A program made the position numbers and the translations under genes. A stretch of DNA of 41,489 nucleotides from an uncultured Gammaproteobacteria bacterium (GTDB lineage Bacteria > Pseudomonadota > Gammaproteobacteria > Arenicellales > CALHMG01): the NCBI GenBank assembly GCA_938034705.1, contig CALHMG010000173.1:1-41489 (forward strand). Reading direction: 5' to 3'. Positions 1-8,024 of this stretch are shown piece after piece; within the stretch, counting starts at the first letter, position 1, and each line of letters starts with the position of its first letter. The notes beneath the pieces were generated by a model. It was not told the DNA's origin, searched no databases, and worked only from the letters and a program-made list of their open reading frames with translations.

Positions 1-1963
1 GGCCGCGCGGGAACTTGGCGAGCATGCATTCAGCGAGCACGAGGCCGTGGTTGTCGTGGACTGGCTGCTAGATTCCGAGCTGGTAACCAGCGAAGGCTCA
101 GCACGCACCGGTAAGCTACTGAGCGATGTTCACAAACGTGAAGACGCGAAGCTGCTGAAACGACTGAACATCATGTTCATGCGTGTCCCGCTGTTTAACC
201 CGGACAAGGTGATCAGTTTTCTCAAGCCACTGCTTGGCTGGATGCTGAGCGCGGGTTTTGCCCCAATCTGGTTAGCCGTTGTCTTAAGTGGTGGCTGGCA
301 GGTCATTTCAGAGTGGGATCGATTCGTCTCGTCCAGCGCCAGCATCTTCACGCTGAACAACTGGATTCAGATTCTTCTGGTCTGGACGTTGCTAAAACTG
401 GTGCACGAAACGTTTCACGGACTCGCGTGCAAGCGCTATGGTGGTGAGGTCCCTGAAGCGGGCGTGATTATGATTCTGTTCGCGCCGATCGGGTACGTCG
501 ACGCCACGTCATCATGGCGTTTCGCTTCAAAATGGCAGCGCATGCATACAGCGTCTGCCGGCATGTATATCGAATTCTTTATCGCAGGCATAGCCGCATG
601 GATCTGGGCAACTACGGCAGATCCTGCGATTGCGCAGCTCATGCAGAACATTGTCATGATTGCGAGCATAAACACGCTGTTGTTTAACGCGAATCCGTTA
701 ATGAAGTTTGACGGCTATTACATCTTTGCCGATTGGCTTGAGATACCGAACCTCTACGGAAACGGTCAACAGTACATGCGGTATGTGGGAAAGCGTTATC
801 TGCTTGGCCTGTCCGCGTCAGCACCCGATGGAGATCTTCGCCATCGCACCATAGTTGCGGTATACGGCGTGCTGTCGTTTTTCTGGCGGATATTGGTTCT
901 CGCGACGTTGCTGATTGTTGCTCACACGTTGTTTCTGGGCGCTGGTATTGCGGTTGCCGTTGTCAGTGGCCTCTTTCTCATCGGTGTGCCTGCGGCAAAG
1001 TTTCTCAAGTTCCTTGTCGCCGGTAGCCGATTTGAGCAGCCGAGTATCTTGAGATTCGTCTCCTGGTCAGTTGTCATCGCGGGTTGCGCATGGCTAGTGC
1101 TTGGCGGTGTGCAGTTTTCGTCTCGTCACAATGCGCCAGCAGTCATGGACTTCGCAAATGTCGATTTTGTGCGGGCGAGTTCTTCAGGCTTTGTGCAATC
1201 GGTGTCGGTGAAAACGGGTGCGCGTGTTCGCCCGGGTGACGTTTTGCTGACTCTGGAAAATCAGGAGCTTGAGGCTACGATCAGCGATATCGCACTACGT
1301 ATCGAGTCGCTGAAAATGCGACACCGTGTCAAGGTTCACGCCGGGGAGATTGCGGCGGCGCAGGCTGACAAACGCGAGATAGATTCGCTGCGTCGCACAC
1401 GAGATGAACACAAAAAATTACGCGAAGAACTGGTGCTCCGGGCTAGCATGCCTGGAACAGTCATGACCCGGGGGCTGGATAGCCTCGAAGGTCGATTTGT
1501 CGACGTTGGTGACAGTCTGATCGCGATTGCTGATGATCAGGTTCGCGAGCTGACGCTTTCAATAGCGCAGTCAGACGTAGCAAGCTTCAGGAAGTCGGTC
1601 GGCGCCGAGGTTGAGCTTCGTGTGCCGGGAATGGGCGTGCGCGCCTTTTCCGGACGACTGGAATCCATAGAACCGCGAGCGACGACAGCAATTCATCACG
1701 AGGCGCTGACGGCACTGGCGGGTGGGCCGCTCGACGTCAGAGCCTCGCCGGACGCGCAGGGATACAGCCTGACCGAGCCGCGCTTTCCGGCGCTGGTTTC
1801 GATTCTGGATACGGCTCTTGAAGACCTCAGCGCCGGGCGAGTCGCTTCCGTCTCCATTCTTGCTCCAAGACAAAGTCTGGGTGTGCTCTGGTATCGAAAA
1901 GTCAGCGGCTGGGTGGAGAGAACCATCGAGATCGCTCGAGCCGCACGCGGTGAGAGTGCCTGA
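1..1963 (+). CDS. M50-family metalloprotease fused to HlyD-like adaptor domain (5' truncated by window edge)
   Basis: The reading frame is open to the window start, so the gene begins upstream; residues below count from the GTG at 47. Several hydrophobic segments surround a zinc-protease site: HETFH at about 120-124 and the second M50 motif NPLMKFDG at about 216-223, whose Asp is the usual third ligand. A last membrane helix at about 340-358 leads into a periplasmic-adaptor part: a biotinyl/lipoyl-like hairpin (about 370-410, with SGFVQSV and RVRPGDVLL), a short coiled coil (about 410-460) and a second lipoyl half ending in beta-barrel-like sequence. This order (membrane M50 core, then HlyD) is that of proteins annotated as putative peptide zinc metalloproteases with HlyD domains. 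The partner gene for a SecA-like ATPase follows after 3 nt, so both probably act in one export process. Substrate unknown. The family call is firm; the role is inference. Confidence 0.85.
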   Translation, partial: AARELGEHAFSEHEAVVVVDWLLDSELVTSEGSARTGKLLSDVHKREDAKLLKRLNIMFMRVPLFNPDKVISFLKPLLGWMLSAGFAPIWLAVVLSGGWQVISEWDRFVSSSASIFTLNNWIQILLVWTLLKLVHETFHGLACKRYGGEVPEAGVIMILFAPIGYVDATSSWRFASKWQRMHTASAGMYIEFFIAGIAAWIWATTADPAIAQLMQNIVMIASINTLLFNANPLMKFDGYYIFADWLEIPNLYGNGQQYMRYVGKRYLLGLSASAPDGDLRHRTIVAVYGVLSFFWRILVLATLLIVAHTLFLGAGIAVAVVSGLFLIGVPAAKFLKFLVAGSRFEQPSILRFVSWSVVIAGCAWLVLGGVQFSSRHNAPAVMDFANVDFVRASSSGFVQSVSVKTGARVRPGDVLLTLENQELEATISDIALRIESLKMRHRVKVHAGEIAAAQADKREIDSLRRTRDEHKKLREELVLRASMPGTVMTRGLDSLEGRFVDVGDSLIAIADDQVRELTLSIAQSDVASFRKSVGAEVELRVPGMGVRAFSGRLESIEPRATTAIHHEALTALAGGPLDVRASPDAQGYSLTEPRFPALVSILDTALEDLSAGRVASVSILAPRQSLGVLWYRKVSGWVERTIEIARAARGESA

Positions 1964-1966
1964 TCT

Positions 1967-3886
1967 GTGTTCGGCCGCAAGCTGAAAAGCCCGTTTGCGT
2001 CTGGTTCCGGTTCGGGGCTGCAGCCGACCCGCCGCGATTACAAACTTGCGGCACGTATTGTCGAACAGTCTGATCAACTGCGAAAGCTGACGGACTCGGA
2101 GCTTCGGCAGCGTTTCCAGGCGTTGCGCCCGGAGTCCGATGGCCTCGGTGTCGTGAACCTGGAGCCCATCGTCGAGCCCGCTTTCGCCTGCATTCGGGAG
2201 GCGGCAAGACGAACGCTTTCCATGGCCCACTACGAGGTTCAGCTGCTGGCCGGGATTGCGCTGGCACGGGGTCAGGTCGCCGAAATGGCGACCGGAGAAG
2301 GTAAAACGCTTGTCGCAACGCTGCCGGCTGCGATCCATGGCCTTGCCGGCAATGGCAGTCATGTCATGACGGTAAACGACTATCTCGCTGACCGCGATTA
2401 CCGCCTTATGCGGCCGGTGTTTCATTGTCTTGGGTTAACGACCGGGCTTCTTGTGCCTAAGGCAAGCCCGGAAGAGAAGCGAATCGCCTATGCCTGTGAC
2501 GTCACGTACGGCACCGGCCCGGAGTTCGGCTTTGACTATCTGCGCGACCAGCTTGGTTTGCTCAACACGCCAAAGCGAAGACTTGGCGAGACGTTTACCG
2601 CCGCACTTCGTGGCGTGGATCTTCATCAGAACCAGCCGGTACAGCGCGCGCCCGGATTCGCTCTGGTAGACGAAGCCGACAGCGTCATGATCGATGAAGC
2701 CAATTCGGCGCTGATTCTCAGCGGCTCAAGCGGTCAGCCTTCGCCTTGGCCCGAAATCTATCGTCGCGCGCACGAAGTAGCATCGTCTCTGGTTGAGGGG
2801 TCAGATTTTGATATCGATACCAGGGCGGGCAGCATCACTCTGGCGGACAGGGGCGTTCACACAATTTTTGCAAGCCCTGAAGAACTGCGCAAAATACGAC
2901 TGGTTCGGCCTTGGCGAAGTTATGTAGAGCAGGCGCTCAGAGCGATACATCTAATACAGAGAGATGTCGAATATATCGTCATAGACGACAGCATCCAGAT
3001 CGTCGATGAGTTTACCGGTCGGCGGTTCGAGGACCGCAGCTGGAGCGAAGGTCTGCATCAGGCGGTCGAAGCCAAAGAGGATGTGGTGATAACCGAAGAG
3101 AGCAACGCGTTGCTGCGTATCTCGCGCCAGCGCTATCTCGGGTTTTATCCATGCCTTGCCGGCATGACGGGTACCGCCACCGGGTGTGAACGTGAGTTTT
3201 CGGAAATATTCAATCTTTCGATCTGTCAGATTCCGCGGCGAAAGAAGTCTCGTCGCGTTGACCATGAGATCGAGTTTTTTGGCAGCGCCGATATTAAGCA
3301 CGCCGCGATCGTGAGTCGCGCGGTCAGTCTCGCCGAGTCCGGTCGTCCAGTGCTGATCGGGACAACCACGGTCAAAGCCTCTGAAAAACTCGAGCGGCTG
3401 TTGATAGCGGCGGGGGCACGGCCGCGCGTTCTCAACGCCAGACACGATGCAGCCGAGGCGGAACTCATCGCCACGGCCGGAAACTCCGGCCTTATTACAA
3501 TTGCAACCAACATGGCCGGTCGTGGATCTGACATTCCTCTGGGTCCAGGCGTTGAGGCGCTCGGCGGTTTGGTGGTTCTCGCAGCAGAGCTGAACGAATC
3601 ATCACGAATAGACAGGCAGCTGACCGGTCGCGCGGGGCGTCAGGGTGACCCCGGCGAAAGCTGGACGTTCGCGGGACCAGACGATGCGCTGTTCGCGCAG
3701 CACTCACCAGAGCTGTGTGAAAAAATCCGGCAGACGGCGATAGACGTCAGCGGCTGCTCTGCCGCGGGGTTGTCGCGTGAGGTCGCCAGACTGCAGAAAA
3801 AAATCGAAGTGCAGCGGTTTGACGCAAGAAAATCGCTGGTACGACGAGACCGGTGGCTTCACGACCTGCTGGACAAAGCGGTCTAG
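1967..3886 (+). CDS. Short SecA-like translocase ATPase (accessory SecA paralogue)
   Basis: All SecA motor motifs are visible: TGEGKT (109-114, Walker A), DEAD (235-238), GMTGTA (399-404), TNMAGRGSDI (514-523) and QLTGRAGRQGDPG (551-563). The preprotein cross-linking region is present between the DEAD box and GMTGTA, with the VDEFTGR and EGLHQAVEAKE signatures (about 346-371). At 639 residues it is far shorter than housekeeping SecA (about 900). It ends soon after the QKKIEVQRFDARK helix, so the helical wing, the rest of the scaffold and the C-terminal zinc/SecB tail are missing. It starts at GTG 1967, 3 nt after the stop of the M50/HlyD gene, suggesting translational coupling. It is not the housekeeping secA, given the length and the divergent DEAD and Walker flanks. 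Most likely it powers export of a dedicated substrate together with its neighbour; which channel it uses is unknown. Confidence 0.9.
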   Translation: MFGRKLKSPFASGSGSGLQPTRRDYKLAARIVEQSDQLRKLTDSELRQRFQALRPESDGLGVVNLEPIVEPAFACIREAARRTLSMAHYEVQLLAGIALARGQVAEMATGEGKTLVATLPAAIHGLAGNGSHVMTVNDYLADRDYRLMRPVFHCLGLTTGLLVPKASPEEKRIAYACDVTYGTGPEFGFDYLRDQLGLLNTPKRRLGETFTAALRGVDLHQNQPVQRAPGFALVDEADSVMIDEANSALILSGSSGQPSPWPEIYRRAHEVASSLVEGSDFDIDTRAGSITLADRGVHTIFASPEELRKIRLVRPWRSYVEQALRAIHLIQRDVEYIVIDDSIQIVDEFTGRRFEDRSWSEGLHQAVEAKEDVVITEESNALLRISRQRYLGFYPCLAGMTGTATGCEREFSEIFNLSICQIPRRKKSRRVDHEIEFFGSADIKHAAIVSRAVSLAESGRPVLIGTTTVKASEKLERLLIAAGARPRVLNARHDAAEAELIATAGNSGLITIATNMAGRGSDIPLGPGVEALGGLVVLAAELNESSRIDRQLTGRAGRQGDPGESWTFAGPDDALFAQHSPELCEKIRQTAIDVSGCSAAGLSREVARLQKKIEVQRFDARKSLVRRDRWLHDLLDKAV

Positions 3887-3898
3887 TCCCCGAGCGGC

Positions 3899-4501
3899 TC
3901 AAGCACCGATCCACCGGGCTTGCTTCTGGCTTCCATCGTCGTCGTACACAAAGCTGGCGCGCCTGTGTTCGCGTTCTTTCAGCTGGAGCCAGTCGACCGA
4001 ATCGATCCTTACTTTGATGACCGCGAAGTGTGGTCGGCCTCGTTGCAGTGCCGCAGGATCGATATTGATCCCCGATAGTTCCCGGGGCAGGAATCTGGCT
4101 TTGCCGTCCGTTACGGTGCCCGGCGGTGTCAGCACGCTGTAGATCGTTCGGCTTTTAACCGGTGTGCGATGCCACTGATCGTCGGCAAACTTGCTGCGTT
4201 GGGTTACCTCGGCAACACCCTGAAGAGAAAGCTGCTGGCGAGATGATGGATCCCAGAACAGCAGGCTGACCGCGGGTTTGGTTTTGATCTGTTGAAATTT
4301 TTTCGCCCGCGCGTCGGTATGAAAGATCAACTCTCGCCTGTCACCGTCGACGCCGCGAAGAACAACCGTTCGCTGAAACAGTCTTGACCGGGCTCCAAGC
4401 GTGGCCAGAACGGCCGTCTTGAAGGGGTGATCTCTGTCTTCAATCGCCAACGCCAGAGACTTCCAGCACTGGACCTCAATCGCGTCGAGTTTGGAATCCA
4501 T
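3899..4501 (-). CDS. Pyridoxamine 5'-phosphate oxidase-like FMN-binding protein
   Basis: A 200-residue split-barrel flavoprotein of the PNPOx-like superfamily. The N-terminal half shows the FMN-phosphate region (TVVLRGVDGDRRELIFHTD, then AKKFQQIKTKPAVSLLFWD) and the C-terminal half ends in a WLQLKEREHRRASF stretch like the WQ...R.HDR/ERxxF end of PNPOx proteins. It is closer to the general stress/Alr4036-type PNPOx-like group than to biosynthetic PdxH, so the substrate (flavin-dependent reduction, heme or pyridoxine-phosphate oxidation) is not settled. The ATG at 4501 overlaps the stop codon of the upstream HAD gene by one base (TAATG on the minus strand), so the two are translationally coupled. 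It converges on the SecA-like gene with a 12-nt gap. Confidence 0.8.
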   Translation of the reverse strand: MDSKLDAIEVQCWKSLALAIEDRDHPFKTAVLATLGARSRLFQRTVVLRGVDGDRRELIFHTDARAKKFQQIKTKPAVSLLFWDPSSRQQLSLQGVAEVTQRSKFADDQWHRTPVKSRTIYSVLTPPGTVTDGKARFLPRELSGINIDPAALQRGRPHFAVIKVRIDSVDWLQLKEREHRRASFVYDDDGSQKQARWIGA

Positions 4502-5283
4502 TACGCGCTCACCTGAATATCGTCAATGCTGTTCACGATGACAGTCGACCACGGCTTCAGATCCGCTTGCGTGGCGGCTCCGGTGAGTACTCCAAGGGAC
4601 AAGCCAACCCGAGCCTCCGTCGCCATTCTCAAATCCCCGATGGAGTCTCCGACCATCATGATGTTTTCGGCCTCGACGCCAAAACAGCGTCCCTGATACA
4701 ACAGTGCTTCGGGGCTGTGTTTGACGGGATGCTGTGTGTCATCCGCGCAGACATAGTCGTCGACCAGATCCGCAACGCCGAGTTCGCGCATTGTGCGCAC
4801 TGTCGTATCCCGGTAGTCGGCGGTTGCCACAACAACTTTGGTCCCGGCCTTGCGCAGTGTGCTGAACAAGCCCTTGATATCACCGACCGCACGAACATAG
4901 GTCGCCGGTGGGTGCGCGGTGAATGCGGGGATGAATGAATTCTCGATGAGCGGCGTCACGTTTTTGACGTTTGCCTGTTCGAGCGTGTTGGCTACAGCCG
5001 CGTAGACACGGTCATTGGGTCCGACGGCGAGGGGGCCGTCAGGATCGCTGCGCCAGGTTACGGGATCAAGCCCCATGGCTCTGAGTACGTCGTCCCGAAG
5101 GGAGCTGGCAACAGTTGTCTGCAGCGCGACCGCTTCGAGCAGCGTGTCCGTCGCCGATGTTGCGAGATTGTTCCACATCAGCGCGTAGTCGATGAGCGTG
5201 CCGTCTTTATCGAAGATCGCAAGCCTTATGTCAAAAGTGCCTGCCGCCTTACCGGTGCTGGATGTCAGTGAGATAGTCGCCAT
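4501..5283 (-). CDS. HAD-superfamily phosphatase (phosphoglycolate phosphatase-like)
   Basis: Motif I is FDKDGTLID (both catalytic Asp residues), motif II VVVATADYRD, the motif III Lys lies in HPVKHSPEALLYQ, and motif IV is GDSIGDLRMA. A helical cap sits between motifs I and II, as in Gph-type (subfamily IA) phosphatases. The frame is open up to an ATG at 5343 (280 residues). That start would share its CATG with the divergent Nudix start and add 20 residues not expected in the family, so I prefer ATG 5283 (260 residues, weak GGA 6 nt upstream); ATG 5301 is also possible. It forms a two-gene operon with the PNPOx-like protein. It may remove phosphoglycolate or another small phosphate ester; the exact substrate cannot be read from the sequence. 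Confidence 0.82.
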   Translation of the reverse strand: MATISLTSSTGKAAGTFDIRLAIFDKDGTLIDYALMWNNLATSATDTLLEAVALQTTVASSLRDDVLRAMGLDPVTWRSDPDGPLAVGPNDRVYAAVANTLEQANVKNVTPLIENSFIPAFTAHPPATYVRAVGDIKGLFSTLRKAGTKVVVATADYRDTTVRTMRELGVADLVDDYVCADDTQHPVKHSPEALLYQGRCFGVEAENIMMVGDSIGDLRMATEARVGLSLGVLTGAATQADLKPWSTVIVNSIDDIQVSA

Positions 5284-5325
5284 GGCTGTCCATGTATTCA
5301 TCTGGTTAGGCGAGGAGGCATCAAG

Positions 5326-5373
5326 ATGACATACTCGCGCCATGACTGTCTCGCCCTCAGAAGAAATTTTTGA
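5326..5373 (+). other. Possible 15-codon leader ORF in front of the Nudix gene
   Basis: The strongest Shine-Dalgarno of this region, GAGGAGG (5312-5318), stands 7 nt before an ATG at 5326. That ATG opens a 15-residue frame (M T Y S R H D C L A L R R N F, stop at 5371-5373) overlapping the start of the Nudix gene out of frame. The Nudix ATG at 5342 lies 24 nt from the same Shine-Dalgarno, too far for direct use, and a stop at 5327-5329 rules out an earlier start in its frame. The short frame may couple translation of the two, or the spacing may simply be poor. No conservation can be judged here. Confidence 0.25.
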
Positions 5374-5869
5374 CGTTGTCGACGAATTCGATAACGTTGT
5401 CGATCAGCGGCCACGCTCAGAAGTGCACCGGCTTGGTTTGCGTCATCGATCGACACATCTACTGGTGTTTAACGAGAGCGGGCAGGTGTTTTTGCAGTTG
5501 CGGTCAATGAGCAAGGACGAAAATCCGGGTCAGTGGGATTCCTCGGTATCCGGACACGTGGATGCGGGCGAGAGCTACGATCAATGTGTTGTCAGAGAGG
5601 CACACGAAGAGATTGGCCTGATCGTCGAATCGACGCCCGATCGCTTGTTCAAGTTCGATGCGGCAGCGGAAACCGGAATGGAATTTTGCTGGATCTATCA
5701 AACCCGCTCGGAAGGGCCATTTGATCTTGATCCGGTCGAGATCAGCGAAGGGCGGTGGTTTGAGCCGGCGGTACTTGATGCCGCGGTAGCGAACGCTGAT
5801 ACGTCTTTCACCCCGTCCATTCTCGCAATCTGGGCGAAATTGCGGGCTGAACAATCCAACAACAATTGA
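5342..5869 (+). CDS. Nudix hydrolase (YfcD/IPP-isomerase-like subgroup)
   Basis: A perfect Nudix box spans residues 71-93: G71, Glu77, then REAHEEIGL at 85-93, the Mg2+-binding helix that cleaves nucleoside diphosphate-X bonds. The N-terminal part (EIFDVVDEFDNVVDQRPRSE, then the RHRSTHLLVFN strand) is typical of YfcD-like Nudix enzymes, which resemble isopentenyl-diphosphate isomerase but lack its full active site. 175 residues is the usual length. The start at ATG 5342 is forced by a stop at 5327-5329 in the same frame. The next gene begins close behind, so the two probably form one transcript. The substrate is not predictable. Confidence 0.88.
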   Translation: MTVSPSEEIFDVVDEFDNVVDQRPRSEVHRLGLRHRSTHLLVFNESGQVFLQLRSMSKDENPGQWDSSVSGHVDAGESYDQCVVREAHEEIGLIVESTPDRLFKFDAAAETGMEFCWIYQTRSEGPFDLDPVEISEGRWFEPAVLDAAVANADTSFTPSILAIWAKLRAEQSNNN

Positions 5870-5889
5870 GTATTGAGGTCTCCGAAACT

Positions 5890-6597
5890 ATGCGGCCACC
5901 TGTGATTGGACTTACCACGTACCCCTCGGACGAAGAGAATCGGTACATGATGCCGCGCCCCTATGTGGATAGTGTGAGACGAGCGGGTGGTGTTCCACTG
6001 TTGATAACGCCAGGGGAGCAGCACATCGACGTCGTTCTTGGACTCGTCGATGGTGTCGTATTGATTGGCGGTGGGGATATAGACCCGGACAGATTCAACG
6101 GTCAGTCCCATCCGAGCGTTTACAATCTGAGCCCGGAGCGCGATGAACTCGAGATCGAGCTTGCCAACGCGGTGCTTGATCAGAAAGTGCCAACGCTGGG
6201 AATTTGCCGGGGTATGCAGATAGTAACGGTCGCGCTCGGTGGGACGCTGAATGTCCATGTGCCGGATGTTCACGGAGACAAGGTTGCGCATCGTGTGCCA
6301 CCGCGAGATCCGGTTACGCATGTCCATGAAGTCGAAGCAGGGTCGCGCCTCGCAGAAATTCTCGGGACAACCTCCTTTCCGGCAAGGTCATGGCATCACC
6401 AGTCAGTTCGCGATGCTCCCGAAGGTTTCAAAATTGTCGGGCGCGCACCGGATGGTTGCGCCGAAGCAATGGAAAGCGATGCCTATCCTGAATTAATGTG
6501 TGTGCAGTGGCATCCCGAACTCAGCGCGAGCGAAGACCCTACGCAGCAGCGGCTGTTTGATCATCTGATCGAGCTGTGTCGCGCAAAAGGTCACTGA
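5890..6597 (+). CDS. Class I glutamine amidotransferase-like hydrolase (gamma-glutamyl-GABA hydrolase/PuuD family)
   Basis: A 235-residue single-domain glutaminase-type hydrolase. The nucleophile elbow is GICRGMQ (Cys106), the substrate loop is GGGDIDP (about 60-66), and the WHPE motif near the C-terminus (His208, Glu210) completes the triad. This is the peptidase C26 architecture of PuuD, which hydrolyses gamma-glutamyl-gamma-aminobutyrate in putrescine breakdown. No other puu genes are nearby, so a different gamma-glutamyl amide is equally possible. A TTG at 5866 would add 8 residues and overlap the Nudix stop; ATG 5890, with GAGG (5875-5878) upstream and the expected PPVIGLTTY beginning, is preferred. 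Confidence 0.85.
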   Translation: MRPPVIGLTTYPSDEENRYMMPRPYVDSVRRAGGVPLLITPGEQHIDVVLGLVDGVVLIGGGDIDPDRFNGQSHPSVYNLSPERDELEIELANAVLDQKVPTLGICRGMQIVTVALGGTLNVHVPDVHGDKVAHRVPPRDPVTHVHEVEAGSRLAEILGTTSFPARSWHHQSVRDAPEGFKIVGRAPDGCAEAMESDAYPELMCVQWHPELSASEDPTQQRLFDHLIELCRAKGH

Positions 6598-6605
6598 AGC
6601 GGGAT

Positions 6606-7874
6606 CTAGGCGCCGTCGTAAGCTCGCTTCACCTCGTCAGCGACAATTTCGATGCCTTTTCTGACGTCGTCCTTGTCCTGGGCGTAGGTGATACGCAGGC
6701 ATTCCGTCTTGTGCTGCCAGGGGTCATGCTCCAGACCCGCGAAGAAATGATGTCCGGCAATCACAAGTGCGCCGCGATCTTTGATTCGCTCATAAAGTTT
6801 CTGTGAGTGCAGCGGTATATCGGGGAAGGTGGTCCACAAAAAGAACGCGCCCTCCGGCTGATGTATTTTCCATGGAGTGTCACCCATCGCATTAGCGAGC
6901 ACGTCCACGGCAAAGTCCGCTCGATCTCGATAGTAGGGCTGAACATGCTCCCGGCTCAGGTTGAGGATCTTTCGACTGCGCACAAGGTCAAGCATGAGGC
7001 CTGGACCTGCGCTGCCCGGGGCGAGGTTGGTTATTGCATTCATCGAGGACAGCCCGGCAATGAGCTCGGCAGGCCCGACGATAATACCGGTGCGAATTCC
7101 TGCCAGCCCGAGTTTTGACAGACTCAGGAAAACGATGGTGTTGTCGTCAAACAAAGCGGTCGCATCATTGAACACGATGCCCGGGAAGGGTTGACCATAA
7201 GCGCCGTCGATAATCAACGGGACGCCGCCCGCTCTGGCAATGCGCTGCAGCTCCCGGACCTCGTCGTCCGAAATCATGTTGCCGGTAGGGTTGGTTGGTC
7301 GCGATACGCAGATTGCCGCTGAATCTTCACCCAGGGTCATGTTGTCGAAGTCGACACGGTATTTGATGGTGTGACTGTCGACAGTTTCGATTTTCGGGCG
7401 ACGGCTTCGGAAAAGCGGTGAGTTATCCAGTCCAACGTCAGCGTAGCCAAGATACTCTGGCGTCAGCGGCAGCTCGATCAGCTTTCGTGAGCCATCGTCG
7501 AACTCACCGGCAAGTGCGTTGAACAGCAAAAAGAATCCGGCCTGGGAACCGTTGGTAAGCATGCAGTTCTCGGGTCCAACGTCCCAGCCGCATTCGTCCC
7601 GCAACAGAGACGCGATCGCGCTCAGAAACTGATGGTCACCCTGGGGTGAATCATAGGGGCCGACCATGGCGTTAAACCGTTCCGGGTCGTTGGCGAGTTT
7701 AGCGAGTTCTTCACGCAGTGCCGATTGGACAGGTGGAATAGATCCCGGGTTACCGCCGCCAAGCATCAGGTAGTTGCGATCCGCCGCCAGTGCTTCTCCG
7801 AGGTCCTGCATCAGGGATGTGGTGCCGGAATCACCGGTAAGCGACGTTGCGAATTTGGAGAGTTTCAAAGACAT
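6606..7874 (-). CDS. avtA: Valine-pyruvate aminotransferase AvtA
   Basis: A fold-type I PLP aminotransferase of 422 residues that matches E. coli AvtA (417) in length and in conserved blocks: MLGGGNPGSIP (37-47), LTNGSQAGFF (106-115), ICVSRPTNPTGN (188-199), the IIDGAYG Asp (223), and SLSKLGLAG with the PLP lysine at K254. C-terminal blocks EGAFFLWTTF and GHHFFAGL also fit. It transfers the amino group between alanine/pyruvate and 2-oxoisovalerate/valine (and related amino acids) in the cytoplasm. It stands alone, convergent with the amidohydrolase gene and divergent from the molybdenum hydroxylase, with a 150-nt shared upstream region. Confidence 0.9.
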   Translation of the reverse strand: MSLKLSKFATSLTGDSGTTSLMQDLGEALAADRNYLMLGGGNPGSIPPVQSALREELAKLANDPERFNAMVGPYDSPQGDHQFLSAIASLLRDECGWDVGPENCMLTNGSQAGFFLLFNALAGEFDDGSRKLIELPLTPEYLGYADVGLDNSPLFRSRRPKIETVDSHTIKYRVDFDNMTLGEDSAAICVSRPTNPTGNMISDDEVRELQRIARAGGVPLIIDGAYGQPFPGIVFNDATALFDDNTIVFLSLSKLGLAGIRTGIIVGPAELIAGLSSMNAITNLAPGSAGPGLMLDLVRSRKILNLSREHVQPYYRDRADFAVDVLANAMGDTPWKIHQPEGAFFLWTTFPDIPLHSQKLYERIKDRGALVIAGHHFFAGLEHDPWQHKTECLRITYAQDKDDVRKGIEIVADEVKRAYDGA

Positions 7875-8024
7875 CTTGTAAACAAAAAATGGGTGAGCTG
7901 ATGATCGTTGTCGGTCTTCTTACTTTAGCGCACCACCGAACGGTTTGGAGGCATTCGACCGTTGATCTTGCACGTCATCGCAAGCGAAGCTTCCGGAACT
8001 TGAGTCTCATAGCGGTGAGAATGC

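Noticed and set aside
1571-2425. 284-codon minus-strand frame across the M50/SecA junction
   Set aside because: It crosses two solid genes in antisense and has a composition typical of shadow frames.
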